64,000 nt of DNA from Pseudomonas asuensis (GCF_014646755.1 NZ_BMNW01000003.1:496001-560000); one strand, 5' to 3'; numbered from the stretch's first letter, positions 24,697-40,155 are shown. Notes: generated by a model not told the origin, from the sequence alone. Numbers and translations are program-made.

Positions 24697-24746
24697 CGGC
24701 CTGTCATACCTACCGAAAGGCTGGGCCGCCAGCCGGGAGAGCATTT

Positions 24747-25886
24747 ATGAAACTCGTGATTGCACCTGATTCTTTTAAGGAAAGCTTGAGTGCGCCCGAG
24801 GTGGCTCAAGCAATTGCCGAAGGGTGGCGAGAGGTATTTCCTTCAGCTGCCATTGAACTGAAACCTATGGCCGATGGTGGTGAAGGCACTGTTGACGCGC
24901 TGCTGGCGGCAACGGGTGGCCAGCGCCGAGAAATGACTGTGCAGGGCCCGCTGGGGCAGCCAGTGCCCGCTCATTGGGGATGGCTGGAGGACGATACGGC
25001 CGTGATCGAGATGGCGGCCGCCAGCGGTCTGCATTGGGTTCCGAAAGGGCAGCGGGACGTTAAGCGTGCCAGCAGCTATGGTACGGGTGAACTGATCAAG
25101 GCTGCGTTGGATGAAGGCGCTCGGCGAATCATCTTGGGATTGGGCGGCAGCGCTACGAATGATGGCGGCACAGGGTTGCTTAGCGCTCTGGGCGTCCAAT
25201 TCCTGGATGAGCATGATCAGCCTTTGATGCCGGGCGGCGCGGCGCTGGCCAGCCTTACCAGGATTGATCTGAGCCAGCTGGATCGACGCCTTGCCACTGT
25301 TCGTATCGAGGTGGCAGCTGACGTCAACAATCCATTGTGTGGTATTCACGGCGCTTCTCATATCTTCGGCCCCCAAAAAGGAGCAACGCCTGACGATGTC
25401 GCTGTGCTTGATGCAGCGCTTGGTCACTATGCTCAGGTTGTAGCTTGCGCACTGAGTGAGGACCACCGTAATTTTCCGGGAGCGGGAGCCGCTGGAGGGC
25501 TGGGCTTTGCTGCCAAGGCGTTTCTTAACGCGCGGTTCCGTCCGGGAATCGAGCTGGTTGCAGAGATTTTAGGGCTGGCCGAAGCAATCCGGGGCGCTGA
25601 TCTGGTCATTACAGGAGAAGGGCAACTTGACCATCAAAGCCTGCATGGCAAGACACCTGTAGGCGTCGCCAAGATAGCCCGTGAGGCCGGTGTGCCGGTG
25701 GTTGCGCTGGTTGGTAGCCTGGGCGAGCGCTATCAGCAGGTCTATGACTCAGGTATCGAGGCAGCCTTCAGCCTGGCACCTGGCCCTATCACGCTTGAGC
25801 GGGCGTGCCAGACCGCCGCTCAAGAGTTGCGCGCACGCTCTACTGACCTTGCCCGCTTCTGGCGTCTGGCTCGACAGTCACGCTAG
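24747..25886 (+). CDS. glxK: Glycerate kinase (GlxK/GarK family)
   Basis: This 379-aa kinase converts D-glycerate to 2-phosphoglycerate (the GarK/GlxK family product), feeding lower glycolysis. Signatures are VIAPDSFKESLSA at the N-terminus, KPMADGGEGTVDAL, LGLGGSATNDGGTG, GAGAAGGLGFA and ITGEGQLDHQSLHGKTP. The reading frame is open for another 177 bases upstream inside the permease gene, but ATG 24747 has GGAG upstream and matches the family start. It is the last gene of the cdaR-permease-glxK unit. Confidence 0.94.
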   Translation: MKLVIAPDSFKESLSAPEVAQAIAEGWREVFPSAAIELKPMADGGEGTVDALLAATGGQRREMTVQGPLGQPVPAHWGWLEDDTAVIEMAAASGLHWVPKGQRDVKRASSYGTGELIKAALDEGARRIILGLGGSATNDGGTGLLSALGVQFLDEHDQPLMPGGAALASLTRIDLSQLDRRLATVRIEVAADVNNPLCGIHGASHIFGPQKGATPDDVAVLDAALGHYAQVVACALSEDHRNFPGAGAAGGLGFAAKAFLNARFRPGIELVAEILGLAEAIRGADLVITGEGQLDHQSLHGKTPVGVAKIAREAGVPVVALVGSLGERYQQVYDSGIEAAFSLAPGPITLERACQTAAQELRARSTDLARFWRLARQSR

Positions 25887-26080
25887 CCCTACGTGGGTTG
25901 AATCTCTCGACTTCAGGCAAAATAAGCGAAGCGTATGAACAAAAGCTGTCTGCGATTCAAGATTTGACCGTTTGCCGTAGAGCAGTGTGAGAGCATGATA
26001 AAAGCTGAACATTCCTGTAAGGCGGAGGGTCCACCATAGGGTTCCGCCGAGAACAGCCCTGTAGGAACTGGAGTTGAACG

Positions 26081-26554
26081 ATGAATAAAGCCACTCAAAT
26101 CATTACTGCACTGACTGCCTCTGTACTGCTGGCAGGGTGCGTGTCCAGCCAGACCGGTGACGTGTATTCACGTGATGAAGCCCGTCAGGTACAGACTGTA
26201 CGCATGGGTACCATTACGGCCCTGCGTCCCGTCAAGATTGAAGGAACCAAAACGCCCATTGGCGCAGGTGCCGGTGCTGCAGTAGGCGGTATCGCCGGCA
26301 GTGGCGTGGGCGGTGGGCGGGGTAGTTATGTAGCCGCCATCGTAGGTGCTGTCGCTGGCGGTCTGCTTGGCGCAGCTACCGAAGAAGGCTTCACCCGTGC
26401 CAACGGTGTAGAGGTTACGGTGCGTGAAGACGACGGCAGCACACGGGCCTATGTACAGGAAGTAAGCAAGGGTGAAGTATTCCGTGTAGGCGAGCGTGTC
26501 CGCATCGTGACAGTTAACGGCACTAGCCGTGTAGCGCCTAACGTGACCCAGTAA
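26081..26554 (+). CDS. SlyB-like outer-membrane lipoprotein with glycine zipper
   Basis: This 157-aa lipoprotein has a lipobox LAGC (Cys20) and a glycine-zipper 2TM segment (about 60-105; GAGAGAAVGGIAGSGVGGGRG and AIVGAVAGGLLGAATEEGF). A small C-terminal domain follows. SlyB/PcpY-type proteins sit in the outer membrane and help keep envelope integrity. GGAG lies 8 bases before the start. It is a single-gene unit with a strong hairpin behind it. Confidence 0.88.
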   Translation: MNKATQIITALTASVLLAGCVSSQTGDVYSRDEARQVQTVRMGTITALRPVKIEGTKTPIGAGAGAAVGGIAGSGVGGGRGSYVAAIVGAVAGGLLGAATEEGFTRANGVEVTVREDDGSTRAYVQEVSKGEVFRVGERVRIVTVNGTSRVAPNVTQ

Positions 26555-26558
26555 GATC

Positions 26559-26588
26559 AATGGCCGCAGACGCATGTCTGCGGCCATT
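26559..26588 (+). terminator. Terminator after the SlyB-like gene
   Basis: A perfect 12-bp stem (26559-26570 with 26577-26588), rich in GC and with a 6-nt loop, is followed by ATTTGG. It insulates the aru promoter region downstream. Confidence 0.78.
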
Positions 26589-26696
26589 ATTTGGTAGGCT
26601 CACTCAACGCAGGTCAACTGTGCGTTAAAAATGAGTGTCTACTGATGCTTCCCGCATCCGCCCGTACATCCTAGACTGCGTATTGCCGACGTTTTC

Positions 26697-26763
26697 TGTC
26701 GCATATCTGTAAGCCGCTCCGCGGGCTGGTTGTGCGCTGTAAATAGTTGTCGCATAGCGGCAA
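26697..26763 (+). promoter_or_regulatory. Two ArgR-type half-sites upstream of aruC
   Basis: TGTCGC-N8-AA, the pseudomonad ArgR half-site, occurs exactly twice in direct orientation at 26697-26712 and 26748-26763, 51 bases apart. A degenerate TGTGCG copy lies at 26731. A -10-like TACAAT follows at 26785-26790 without a recognisable -35, as expected for an ArgR-activated promoter. Arginine induction of the operon is therefore likely. Confidence 0.75.
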
Positions 26764-26775
26764 TGCCCGGCGTGA

Positions 26776-28050
<1,275 letters not shown>

Positions 28051-28057
28051 GCTTAAA

Positions 28058-28079
28058 CGTGGCGCAGGGAGGCGCCACG
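28058..28079 (+). other. Intercistronic hairpin between aruC and aruF
   Basis: A perfect 8-bp GC-rich stem (28058-28065 with 28072-28079) with a 6-nt loop starts 8 bases after the aruC stop. It has no T tract, so it is more likely an mRNA-stabilising or partial-attenuation element that sets aruC apart from aruFGDB. Confidence 0.5.
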
Positions 28080-28125
28080 GCATTCAAGAACGATTTCAAT
28101 TAGAAAAACTATAAGGAGTGACTTC

Positions 28126-29142
28126 ATGCTGGTGATGCGACCTGCTCGGGCAGCCGATTTGCCCCATGTGCAGCATCTGGCCGCGGACAGTCCGGTAGGT
28201 GTCACCTCTTTGCCGGATGACATCGAGCGGCTCAAGGAAAAGATCCGGGTTTCAGAAGCCTCGTTTGCAGCTGAAGTCAGCTTTAATGGCGAAGAAAGTT
28301 ATTTCTTTGTCCTGGAAGATTTAGACACAGGGCGCCTGGTTGGCTGTTCTGCCATCATCGCCACGGCCGGTTTTTCCGAGCCGTTCTACAGCTTTCGGAA
28401 CGAGACTTTTATTCATGCCTCCCGTGAGCTGAAGATTCACAACAAGACGCATGTGCTTTCGCTTTGCCACGATCTGACCGGCAACAGTGTATTGAGCAGC
28501 TTCTATCTTGATCGTGATTTTCTGGATACGCCTGTCGCCGAGCTCAACTCGCGTGGCCGCCTGATGTTCATGGCTGGTCATCCCGAGCGGTTCGCCGAGT
28601 CTGTTGTGGTCGAGATCGTGGGCATGAGTGATGAGAAGGGTGACTCGCCATTCTGGGACTCCGTAGGCCGGCACTTCTTTGACGTAAGCTATGCTGAAGC
28701 GGAGCGCATTTGCGGGGCCAAGAGTCGTACGTTTCTGGCCGAGCTGATGCCAATTTACCCGATCTACGTGCCGCTACTGACCGATGCAGCGCAAGAGGCA
28801 ATAGGTCAAGTCCACCCACGTGCACAGATCACCTTCGATATCCTGACTCGCGAAGGCTTCGAGACAGACAACTACGTTGATATTTTCGACGGCGGTCCGA
28901 CGTTGCATGCTCGCACCAATAACATTCGTTCAATGGCGGGTAGCCATATAGTCTCGGTAGAGGTGCGAGATGCTGTCGAGGGCACTCGCTCGTATCTGAT
29001 CAGTAACGACCTGCTCCAGGATTACCGCGCCATTGTTTACGAACTCGACTGGGAGCCTGGAGCCCCAGCAGTCCTGTCAACTGCTGCTGCAGCTGCGCTG
29101 AACGTCAAGGCAGGCGATACCGTACGGCTCGTCGCCGTTTAA
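28126..29142 (+). CDS. aruF: Arginine/ornithine N-succinyltransferase subunit alpha
   Basis: This 338-aa AstA-family acyltransferase is subunit AruAI. It transfers succinyl from succinyl-CoA to arginine or ornithine, the first step of the pathway. Typical segments are MLVMRPARAADLPHVQHLA, SREL-IHNKTHVLSL, MSDEKGDSPFWDSVGRHFF and YVDIFDGGPTLHA. In pseudomonads it forms a heteromer with AruG. AAGGAG precedes the ATG. The alpha/beta assignment rests on gene order. Confidence 0.94.
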   Translation: MLVMRPARAADLPHVQHLAADSPVGVTSLPDDIERLKEKIRVSEASFAAEVSFNGEESYFFVLEDLDTGRLVGCSAIIATAGFSEPFYSFRNETFIHASRELKIHNKTHVLSLCHDLTGNSVLSSFYLDRDFLDTPVAELNSRGRLMFMAGHPERFAESVVVEIVGMSDEKGDSPFWDSVGRHFFDVSYAEAERICGAKSRTFLAELMPIYPIYVPLLTDAAQEAIGQVHPRAQITFDILTREGFETDNYVDIFDGGPTLHARTNNIRSMAGSHIVSVEVRDAVEGTRSYLISNDLLQDYRAIVYELDWEPGAPAVLSTAAAAALNVKAGDTVRLVAV

Positions 29143-29236
29143 CCATGAAACGTACCGTTGTCATGAGAGTAATGCGTGCCCAAGGCGCGTCAGACGCAAG
29201 CGCGACTAAAGGTCGGCCTGAGTCATCGGAGGGAAT

Positions 29237-33065
<3,829 letters not shown>

Positions 33066-33073
33066 GTGCAGAC

Positions 33074-33358
33074 ATGATCGAAAGCTTGTCCCTTATTCTT
33101 GAAGATACCCAAGGCGAGCGCCGCGAAGCACGCGCTGCTCGTGTTGCCGTTCAAATCAATGGCCGTGACCTCTGGCTGGAGCCGGATGGACAAGGTGGGC
33201 TCACGATCTATGCCGAGTCTTTTGAAGACGAGGCTGAAACCCCGGTACTGGCGCTACGCCCCCAGGCGGTGAATCAGTTTGGGCTGGCGCTCAGCCTGGA
33301 GCCGGTTGCAGAGGACCATGAGCATGGCCCAGATTGTGGTTGTGGGCATGATCACTGA
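33074..33358 (+). CDS. Small conserved protein with His/Cys metal-binding tail
   Basis: This 94-aa cytoplasmic protein is embedded between aruB and aruE, the position of an uncharacterised gene in P. aeruginosa (PA0900, from memory). Its body is a beta-rich domain, and the last 15 residues form EDHEHGPDCGCGHDH, a likely zinc- or nickel-binding tail. AruE is a zinc enzyme of the carboxypeptidase fold, so metal supply to AruE is a plausible but untested idea. ATG 33074 is preferred; a TTG at 33062 would overlap the aruB stop. Neither has a strong ribosome site. Confidence 0.8.
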   Translation: MIESLSLILEDTQGERREARAARVAVQINGRDLWLEPDGQGGLTIYAESFEDEAETPVLALRPQAVNQFGLALSLEPVAEDHEHGPDCGCGHDH

Positions 33359-33385
33359 CTAACACTACTGCCAGCCAGGATCATC

Positions 33386-34405
33386 ATGACGGAACAGTAC
33401 GGTCTTTCTCTGGGCAAGCTGCTTGAACTCACATTGGCTGGCCGGGAGCCAGCCGAAAAGATCCAGGTAACCTCCAGCGGCATCCGCCTGCAGTGGTTGA
33501 GTGAGGGTGCCTTGCTGGTCAAACCGGCTAATGGGACGGATGCGGGCGTTGATCTTCTGCTGTCAGCCGGCATACACGGTAACGAGACAGCGCCTATCGA
33601 AATGCTGGATCGCCTTCTCAAAGGCATCGCGCGCGGTGAAATAAAACCGCGTATTCGAATTCTCTTTCTCTTGGGTAACCCCGAAGCCATGCGGCGCAAT
33701 GTTCGCTTCGTTGAGCAGGACATGAATCGCCTGTTCAATGGCAAACATGCGCTGACTTCTGGATTCGAAGCTCAACGAGCCGATCAATTGGAGCGCCTGG
33801 TTACGCAGTTTTTCAGCGAGCCGGAAAGGCTTCGGCTCCATTACGATCTGCATACAGCGATTCGTGGCTCGGCTATTGAACGGTTTGCGCTGTACCCCTG
33901 GAGCGAAGGGAGAGCGCACTCGCAGGCTGAAATGGTTCGATTAGAAGCGGCAGGTATTGATGCTGTACTGTTGCAGAGCAAGCCCGGTATCACATTCAGT
34001 GCCTACAGTTACGCGGCCCATCAGGCCGAAGCCTTTACGCTTGAATTGGGAAAGGCTCGTCCATTTGGCCAGAATGCTGGAGTGGATGTCAGTCTGCTGG
34101 AGGCCCGCCTCAAGGCCATGATCGAGCAATGCGAGCCTGAACTGCCTCAGAAACTGGAGCGGCTTAAGGTATTTCACGTGTCGCGGGAAATCATCAAGCA
34201 GAGCGAAGCGTTTCGCCTGCATCTGGCCGATGATGTCGCTAATTTCAGCCCGCTGCCTGAGGGTTACTTGCTTGCAGAGGACGGTCCTCAGAAATGGGTG
34301 GTTACTGAAACAGACGCCCGGATCATTTTCCCGAATCCAAACGTAAAGCCCGGTCTGCGTGCAGGCATTTTGATTGTTCCGACTACGGCAGTAGACAATT
34401 CGTGA
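33386..34405 (+). CDS. aruE: Succinylglutamate desuccinylase
   Basis: This 339-aa zinc metallohydrolase (AstE) is of the M14/aspartoacylase family. It cleaves N-succinylglutamate to succinate and glutamate, the final step. Zinc ligands are His and Glu in [13 protein letters not shown] and the His of [10 protein letters not shown]. The catalytic Glu is expected in [14 protein letters not shown]. It is the last gene of the aru operon, 27 bases after the His-tailed gene. Confidence 0.95.
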   Translation: MTEQYGLSLGKLLELTLAGREPAEKIQVTSSGIRLQWLSEGALLVKPANGTDAGVDLLLSAGIHGNETAPIEMLDRLLKGIARGEIKPRIRILFLLGNPEAMRRNVRFVEQDMNRLFNGKHALTSGFEAQRADQLERLVTQFFSEPERLRLHYDLHTAIRGSAIERFALYPWSEGRAHSQAEMVRLEAAGIDAVLLQSKPGITFSAYSYAAHQAEAFTLELGKARPFGQNAGVDVSLLEARLKAMIEQCEPELPQKLERLKVFHVSREIIKQSEAFRLHLADDVANFSPLPEGYLLAEDGPQKWVVTETDARIIFPNPNVKPGLRAGILIVPTTAVDNS

Positions 34406-34461
34406 TTTTCGAGGCGGCTTTGCATTAGCATCGGGGGTTTCCACGTTCCGGAGCTGTTTGT

Positions 34462-35466
34462 ATGAGCCTCATCGATTTGAGAAGTGATACCGTCACTCAG
34501 CCTACGCTAGCAATGCGCGAGATCATGGCGAAGGCTGAAGTGGGGGACGACGTCTACGGTGAGGACCCTGCTGTTCTCCAACTGCAGCATCACTTGGCAG
34601 ATGAGCTGGGTTTTGAGGCCGCCTTGTTTGTACCTACTGGTACCATGAGCAATCTATTGGGGCTTATGGCGCATTGCGAGCGGGGTGATGAGTATCTGGT
34701 CGGGCAGCTTGCTCATACGTACAAGTATGAAGGGGGTGGGGCGGCTGTCCTGGGCTCTATCCAGCCGCAGCCAGTTGAGATGGAAAGTGACGGTAGCCTG
34801 GATTTAAATCGGGTAGCGTCCTATATCAAACCCAAGGATTTTCACTTCGCGCGTACCCGTCTCCTTGCCCTGGAAAATACCATGCATGGCAAGGTCCTTC
34901 CCATAAGCTATCTTGCCGATGCCCGCCGCTTCACCCTTGAGCACGGGCTGGCTCTCCATCTGGATGGTGCCCGTCTCTATAACGCTATTGTCAAACTAGG
35001 CGTTGCACCAAAAGAAATCACACGTCATTTCGATTCCGTGTCGGTGTGTCTCTCAAAAGGGCTGGGCGCGCCGGTAGGATCTGTTCTGTGCGGCAGCCAA
35101 GAGCTGATTGACAAGGCCATCCGCTGGCGCAAGGTTGTTGGGGGCGGTATGCGCCAGGCTGGCATACTTGCGGCAGCTGGGCTTTACGCACTTCAAAACA
35201 ATGTCACACGTCTGGCAGAAGACCATGCCAATGCAGAGCGTCTCGCTAAAGGGCTTAGTGAGTTGGGCTACACTGTTGAGCCAGTACAAACCAATATGGT
35301 TTACCTTGCCATGGGCGATGAGGCTTCCCAGCTGGCTTCTTTCCTGAGAGAAAGAGGCATTGTAGTCAGTGCAGCTGCACGGTTAAGGTTGGTAACGCAT
35401 CTGGATGTGTCCGAGGCGGATATCAAAACCGTACTGGAAGCATTCGCAGCCTACCGCAAGGCCTGA
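34462..35466 (+). CDS. ltaE: Low-specificity L-threonine aldolase
   Basis: This 334-aa fold-type I PLP enzyme cleaves L-threonine or allo-threonine to glycine and acetaldehyde. Lys199 in [13 protein letters not shown] binds PLP; the N-terminal [12 protein letters not shown] and the [11 protein letters not shown] motif (Asp168, Arg171) are family hallmarks. GGAG lies upstream. It sits between the aru operon and alaS and may be its own unit, since a 56-base gap follows aruE. Confidence 0.93.
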   Translation: MSLIDLRSDTVTQPTLAMREIMAKAEVGDDVYGEDPAVLQLQHHLADELGFEAALFVPTGTMSNLLGLMAHCERGDEYLVGQLAHTYKYEGGGAAVLGSIQPQPVEMESDGSLDLNRVASYIKPKDFHFARTRLLALENTMHGKVLPISYLADARRFTLEHGLALHLDGARLYNAIVKLGVAPKEITRHFDSVSVCLSKGLGAPVGSVLCGSQELIDKAIRWRKVVGGGMRQAGILAAAGLYALQNNVTRLAEDHANAERLAKGLSELGYTVEPVQTNMVYLAMGDEASQLASFLRERGIVVSAAARLRLVTHLDVSEADIKTVLEAFAAYRKA

Positions 35467-35586
35467 ATCCACTTGAATTAAATAGGCATTGCCTATATCG
35501 CAAATTGACGACAGCCGGCGCTCCGTCCCGATATACTGCAAGTCTTTGCTGGCGCGCTGTAGCCCTGTATCTGTCTGGAAGAATTT

Positions 35587-38211
35587 ATGAAAAGCGCAGA
35601 AATCCGTGAAGCCTTCCTCCGCTTCTTCGAAGAGAAGGGGCACACCCGAGTGGCCTCAAGTTCGCTGATCCCCGCGAACGACCCAACCCTGTTGTTTACC
35701 AACGCAGGTATGAACCAGTTCAAGGATTGCTTCCTTGGGCTTGAAAAGCGTGCTTATACCCGAGCGACTAGCAGCCAGAAATGCGTACGTGCCGGTGGCA
35801 AGCACAATGATCTGGAAAATGTCGGTTATACGGCGCGTCACCATACCTTTTTTGAAATGCTGGGCAATTTCAGCTTTGGCGACTATTTCAAGCGTGATGC
35901 CATTACCTTTGCCTGGGAATTTCTAACCTCACCCAAATGGTTGGGGCTGCCCAAGGAAAAGCTGTGGGTTACTGTCTACGAAACCGACGACGAAGCGTTC
36001 GATATCTGGACCAAGGAAGTTGGCGTGCCGGTAGAGCACATGGTGCGTATCGGTGACAACAAGGGTGCTCCATATGCATCCGATAACTTCTGGACAATGG
36101 GTGACACTGGACCATGCGGCCCTTGCACCGAGATCTTTTTTGATCATGGCGAAGACATTTGGGGCGGCCCGCCCGGCTCGCCAGAAGAAGACGGCGACCG
36201 CTATATCGAGATCTGGAACAACGTCTTCATGCAGTTCAATCGCACAGCCGATGGTGTTCTGCATCCCTTACCTGCGCCAAGTGTTGACACGGGCATGGGC
36301 CTGGAGCGGATCAGTGCCGTGCTGCAGCATGTGCATTCGAACTATGAGATCGATCTGTTTAAAAACCTCCTGGCAGCGTCTGCCGAAGCCATTGGTTGCG
36401 CCAATGACGATGCACCTTCACTAAAGGTTGTTGCCGACCATATCCGCTCCTGCGGCTTCCTGATTGCTGATGGCGTACTGCCTTCCAATGAAGGTCGTGG
36501 CTATGTGCTGCGCCGCATTGTTCGCCGCGCCTGCCGTCACGGCAATAAGCTCGGCGCCAAAGGCACGTTCTTCCACAAAATCGTTGCAGCACTGGCGGCT
36601 GAAATGGGTGATGCCTTCCCTGAGCTTAAAGCCCAGCAGGCGCATATCGAGCGTGTACTGCGTACCGAGGAAGAGCAGTTTGCCAAGACCTTGGAACAAG
36701 GCCTTAAGATCCTGGAACAGGATCTGGCAGATCTCAAAGGTGATGTTATTCCAGGTGACGTAGTGTTCAAGCTGTATGACACCTACGGCTTCCCGGTTGA
36801 CCTGACAAACGATATCGCACGCGAACGTAATCTTACGTTGGATGAAGAGGGCTTCGAGCGGGAGATGGAAGCTCAGCGTGAACGTGCGCGCTCTGCCAGC
36901 TCGTTCGGTGTGGATTACAACAGCCTGGTCAAGGTTGATGGCGAAACGCTCTTTACGGGCTATGACAGCCACGCCGGTAGTGGAAAGATTGTCGCCTTGT
37001 TTAAGGCCGGTAACCCAGTGCCTCAGTTGGTTGAAGGGGATGAGGGTGTTGTGGTGCTGGACCAGACGCCTTTCTACGCCGAGTCGGGTGGTCAGGTAGG
37101 GGATAGCGGTTATCTATTCGCTGATGGCCAGCGCTTCGATGTGCGTGATACCACCAAAGCGGGCGGCGCTTTCCTGCATCATGGTTTGGTTGCTGCAGGT
37201 ACCCTCAAGGTCGGGGAGACGCTGGAAACGCAGGTGGATGCCTCGGTGCGTCAGGCAACTGCGCTTAACCATTCGGCAACACACCTGCTGCACGCTGCGT
37301 TGCGTCAGGTATTGGGTGATCATGTTCAGCAGAAGGGTTCACTGGTTGACAGCCAACGTCTGCGGTTCGACTTCAGTCACTTTGAGGCCATCAAGCTTGA
37401 GCAGCTCAAGGACCTGGAGGAGATCGTCAACACTGAGGTTCGTCGCAATACGCCAGTTCAGGTTGAGTTGATGGACATCGAAAGCGCCAAGCGCAAGGGT
37501 GCCATGGCGCTATTTGGTGAGAAGTATGGCGATACCGTACGCGTACTCACCATGGGTGATGGCTTCTCCATTGAGCTCTGTGGCGGGACTCACGTTGCCC
37601 GCACCGGCGATATCGGCGTCTTCAAAATCATCAGTGAAGGTGGTGTGGCGTCGGGTGTACGCCGTATCGAGGCAGTCACTGGGGCTGGCGCACTGGGCTA
37701 TCTGAACAAGGCGGAAGAACAGCTCAAGGAAGCAGCCGGCCTGCTCAAGGGCAGCCGTGAGAACGTCATCGACAAGCTTTCCGGTGTGCTTGATCGTAAC
37801 CGGCAGTTAGAAAAGGAGCTGGAGCAGCTCAAGGCCAAGGCAGCCAGCGCTGCCGGCAATGATCTGGCAGGCTCTGCCGTTGAAATCAAGGGTGTCAAGG
37901 TGCTGGCTGCCCGCCTTGACGGGCTGGACAGTAAAGCCCTGATGGCTATGGTGGATCAGCTCAAGAACAAGCTGGGCTCTGCCGTGATTCTACTGGGCGG
38001 TGAGCAGGACGGTAAGGTTGTTCTGGTAGCAGGTGTAACTCAGGATCTGACCAGTCGCTTGAAAGCGGGTGACCTGATGAAGCAAGCCGCTGCGCATGTA
38101 GGCGGGAAGGGCGGTGGTCGTCCTGATATGGCTCAGGGTGGTGGTACCGATCCGGCTGCGTTGGAAGGCGCACTGGAGCTGGCCCGCAGCTTTGCCGAAG
38201 CAGGACTGTGA
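35587..38211 (+). CDS. alaS: Alanyl-tRNA synthetase
   Basis: This 874-aa class II synthetase charges tRNA-Ala. It has a catalytic core (1-440) with motif-like sequences [13 protein letters not shown] and [12 protein letters not shown]-type [13 protein letters not shown], an editing domain with HSATH (562-566) and CGGTH starting at Cys665, and a C-terminal DHHA1-like domain ending in [15 protein letters not shown]. Full length. GGAAG lies before the start. It is an essential gene, followed by lysC. Confidence 0.98.
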   Translation: MKSAEIREAFLRFFEEKGHTRVASSSLIPANDPTLLFTNAGMNQFKDCFLGLEKRAYTRATSSQKCVRAGGKHNDLENVGYTARHHTFFEMLGNFSFGDYFKRDAITFAWEFLTSPKWLGLPKEKLWVTVYETDDEAFDIWTKEVGVPVEHMVRIGDNKGAPYASDNFWTMGDTGPCGPCTEIFFDHGEDIWGGPPGSPEEDGDRYIEIWNNVFMQFNRTADGVLHPLPAPSVDTGMGLERISAVLQHVHSNYEIDLFKNLLAASAEAIGCANDDAPSLKVVADHIRSCGFLIADGVLPSNEGRGYVLRRIVRRACRHGNKLGAKGTFFHKIVAALAAEMGDAFPELKAQQAHIERVLRTEEEQFAKTLEQGLKILEQDLADLKGDVIPGDVVFKLYDTYGFPVDLTNDIARERNLTLDEEGFEREMEAQRERARSASSFGVDYNSLVKVDGETLFTGYDSHAGSGKIVALFKAGNPVPQLVEGDEGVVVLDQTPFYAESGGQVGDSGYLFADGQRFDVRDTTKAGGAFLHHGLVAAGTLKVGETLETQVDASVRQATALNHSATHLLHAALRQVLGDHVQQKGSLVDSQRLRFDFSHFEAIKLEQLKDLEEIVNTEVRRNTPVQVELMDIESAKRKGAMALFGEKYGDTVRVLTMGDGFSIELCGGTHVARTGDIGVFKIISEGGVASGVRRIEAVTGAGALGYLNKAEEQLKEAAGLLKGSRENVIDKLSGVLDRNRQLEKELEQLKAKAASAAGNDLAGSAVEIKGVKVLAARLDGLDSKALMAMVDQLKNKLGSAVILLGGEQDGKVVLVAGVTQDLTSRLKAGDLMKQAAAHVGGKGGGRPDMAQGGGTDPAALEGALELARSFAEAGL

Positions 38212-38308
38212 TTGAATAAGCGATGGGGCTCGCATCGCGCTCTGTGAGCCCTTGGCAGGTGTATACCTGAATTGTTAAATGAGCGCCCTCGCGTTAGGCA
38301 GCAATTAA

Positions 38309-39544
38309 ATGGCATTGATCGTACAGAAGTTCGGCGGCACCTCGGTGGGTACTGTCGAGCGCATCGAACAGGTGGCCGAAAAGGTCAAGAAGTTCCGCGA
38401 AGCCGGTGATGACATCGTGGTGGTGGTTTCTGCCATGAGTGGCGAGACCAATCGTCTGATCGATCTGGCCAAGCAAATCATGCCGCAGCCAAACCCGCGC
38501 GAGTTAGATGTAATGGTGTCAACAGGTGAGCAGGTGACTATTGCCCTACTTGCCATGGCACTAACCAAGCGGGGTGTTCCGGCCGTGTCCTTCACCGGTG
38601 GACAAGTCCGGATCCTGACTGATAGCGCCTTTACCAAAGCGCGCATCGTCAGTATTGACGAGCATCGTATCCGTGCCGAACTCAAGGCTGGGCGAGTCGT
38701 GGTTGTGGCAGGTTTCCAAGGCGTGGATGAGCAAGGCAACATTACTACCTTGGGCCGTGGCGGCTCTGACACCACTGGTGTCGCGCTGGCAGCCGCGCTC
38801 AAGGCGAGTGAGTGTCAGATCTATACCGATGTGGATGGTGTGTATACCACCGACCCGCGTGTAGTGCCTCATGCGCGTCGTCTTGAAAAGATTACCTTCG
38901 AGGAAATGCTGGAAATGGCCAGCCTCGGCTCGAAGGTTCTGCAGATCCGCTCGGTCGAGTTTGCAGGCAAATACAACGTGCCTCTGCGCGTACTTCATAG
39001 TTTCAAAGAGGGTCCAGGCACCCTTATTACTCTTGATGACGAGGAATCCATGGAACAGCCGATCATCTCCGGCATCGCCTTTAACCGTGACGAAGCCAAG
39101 CTGACTATCCGCGGTGTTCCAGACACCCCGGGTGTTGCATTCAAGATCCTGGGTCCTATTAGTGCGGCCAATATCGAAGTCGATATGATCGTGCAGAACG
39201 TTTCGCACGATAACACCACAGACTTCACCTTTACGGTGCACCGTAACGACTACCAGAATGCTCTTGAAATTCTTAAGCAGACGGCGTCCACCATTGGTGC
39301 ACGCGAGGCAACAGGCGACACCAAGATTGCCAAGGTTTCGATTGTGGGGGTCGGTATGCGCTCTCACGCCGGTGTGGCCAGCCAGATGTTTGAAGCGCTA
39401 GCCAAGGAAAGCATCAATATTCAGATGATTTCGACATCTGAAATCAAGGTGTCGGTGGTCATCGAAGAGAAGTATCTGGAATTGGCTGTACGCGCTCTTC
39501 ATACGGCATTCGAGCTCGATGCGCCTGCTCGGGTAAGCGAATAG
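38309..39544 (+). CDS. lysC: Aspartate kinase
   Basis: This 411-aa monofunctional aspartokinase phosphorylates aspartate, the first step to lysine, threonine, methionine and diaminopimelate. The kinase domain (1-250) starts with [15 protein letters not shown] and contains [18 protein letters not shown]. Two ACT regulatory domains follow (about 265-400), so feedback inhibition by lysine/threonine is expected. It precedes rsmA, and asd, the next pathway enzyme, is encoded at 47565. Confidence 0.97.
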   Translation: MALIVQKFGGTSVGTVERIEQVAEKVKKFREAGDDIVVVVSAMSGETNRLIDLAKQIMPQPNPRELDVMVSTGEQVTIALLAMALTKRGVPAVSFTGGQVRILTDSAFTKARIVSIDEHRIRAELKAGRVVVVAGFQGVDEQGNITTLGRGGSDTTGVALAAALKASECQIYTDVDGVYTTDPRVVPHARRLEKITFEEMLEMASLGSKVLQIRSVEFAGKYNVPLRVLHSFKEGPGTLITLDDEESMEQPIISGIAFNRDEAKLTIRGVPDTPGVAFKILGPISAANIEVDMIVQNVSHDNTTDFTFTVHRNDYQNALEILKQTASTIGAREATGDTKIAKVSIVGVGMRSHAGVASQMFEALAKESINIQMISTSEIKVSVVIEEKYLELAVRALHTAFELDAPARVSE

Positions 39545-39600
39545 CCAAGCTCTCTGGAGGGCGGTTTAAGGTGCCTTCCATCGATTTGATCATGCCGCCG

Positions 39601-39629
39601 GAACTTTCTTTCTGGCGGTATTGGTCAAT
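39601..39629 (+). promoter_or_regulatory. AlgU (sigma-E type) promoter candidate for rsmA
   Basis: GAACTT (39601-39606) is followed 17 bases later by GTCAAT (39624-39629), resembling the GAACTT/GTCAAA or TCTGA elements of AlgU promoters. In P. aeruginosa rsmA is reported to have an AlgU-dependent upstream promoter at a similar place. The -10 match is imperfect. Confidence 0.5.
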
Positions 39630-39710
39630 AGATCAGTAAGGATCGCGGGTTCCCGGAATTGATCCTGATTTTTTTTGCAGACTGTGGTCCTGAACGAAAG
39701 GAGAAAAGGA

Positions 39711-39896
39711 ATGCTTATTCTAACTCGACGGGTTGGAGAAACCCTTATGGTAGGCGATGAAGTGACCGTAACGGTCCTGGGAGTAAAGGGAAATCAGGTG
39801 CGCATTGGCGTAAATGCCCCTAAAGAAGTAGCGGTTCACCGCGAGGAAATCTACCAGCGTATCCAAAAGGAAAAGGACCAAGAGCCTAACATCTGA
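39711..39896 (+). CDS. rsmA: Carbon storage/secondary metabolism regulator RsmA (CsrA)
   Basis: This 61-aa RNA-binding dimer binds GGA-containing loops near ribosome sites and blocks translation. The whole protein matches the family: [18 protein letters not shown] with the beta-1 Leu/Thr/Arg surface, and [13 protein letters not shown] with the essential Arg44. The start codon follows GAAAGGAGAAAAGGA, which has two GGA motifs and might let RsmA bind its own message. Located between lysC and tRNA-Ser, the standard Pseudomonas place. Confidence 0.98.
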   Translation: MLILTRRVGETLMVGDEVTVTVLGVKGNQVRIGVNAPKEVAVHREEIYQRIQKEKDQEPNI

Positions 39897-39915
39897 TTTT
39901 TATTTAACTTTTTGC

Positions 39916-39943
39916 TTGCATCCGAAAAAAAAACGCGTATATT
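39916..39943 (+). promoter_or_regulatory. Promoter of tRNA-Ser
   Basis: TTGCAT (39916-39921), a 16-base spacer with an A tract, and TATATT (39938-39943) lie 12 bases before the mature tRNA-Ser. The GC-rich discriminator is typical of stable-RNA promoters under stringent control. Confidence 0.7.
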
Positions 39944-39955
39944 ACGCCCCGTCGC

Positions 39956-40046
39956 GGTGAGGTGGCCGAGAGGCCGAAGGCGCTCCCCTGCTAAGGGAGT
40001 ACACCTCAAAAGGGTGTCGAGGGTTCGAATCCCTCCCTCACCGCCA
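39956..40046 (+). tRNA. tRNA-Ser(GCT)
   Basis: This is a class II tRNA with a 7-bp acceptor stem GGTGAGG/CCTCACC, a long variable arm and anticodon loop CTGCTAA (anticodon GCT, reading AGC/AGT). The T-arm carries GGTTCGAATCC, and CCA is encoded. It lies 59 bases after rsmA. Confidence 0.97.
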
Positions 40047-40114
40047 TTTACGTTACAGGTTCCGAGAAAAGCGATTCAGAGTTCTATCCCTCTGATTTCA
40101 TTAAGAAAATTCGC

Positions 40115-40142
40115 TTGACTCGATAAAGTATGAGCCTATAAT
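40115..40142 (+). promoter_or_regulatory. Promoter of tRNA-Arg pair
   Basis: TTGACT (40115-40120), a 16-base spacer and a perfect TATAAT (40137-40142) stand 13 bases before the first tRNA-Arg. No second promoter of this quality precedes the second tRNA-Arg copy, suggesting co-transcription. Confidence 0.75.
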
Positions 40143-40155
40143 GTGCACCCTCAGC

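Noticed and set aside
24843-25466. 207-aa minus-strand frame within glxK
   Set aside because: It is antisense to a clear glycerate kinase and has no ribosome site or domain.
35467-35586. TTGACG and TATACT as an alaS promoter
   Set aside because: The two elements are 21 bases apart, too far for a normal sigma-70 promoter; I could not choose another pair with confidence.
38561-39367. 268-aa minus-strand frame within lysC
   Set aside because: It is a long shadow frame caused by codon bias; lysC is unmistakable on the other strand.
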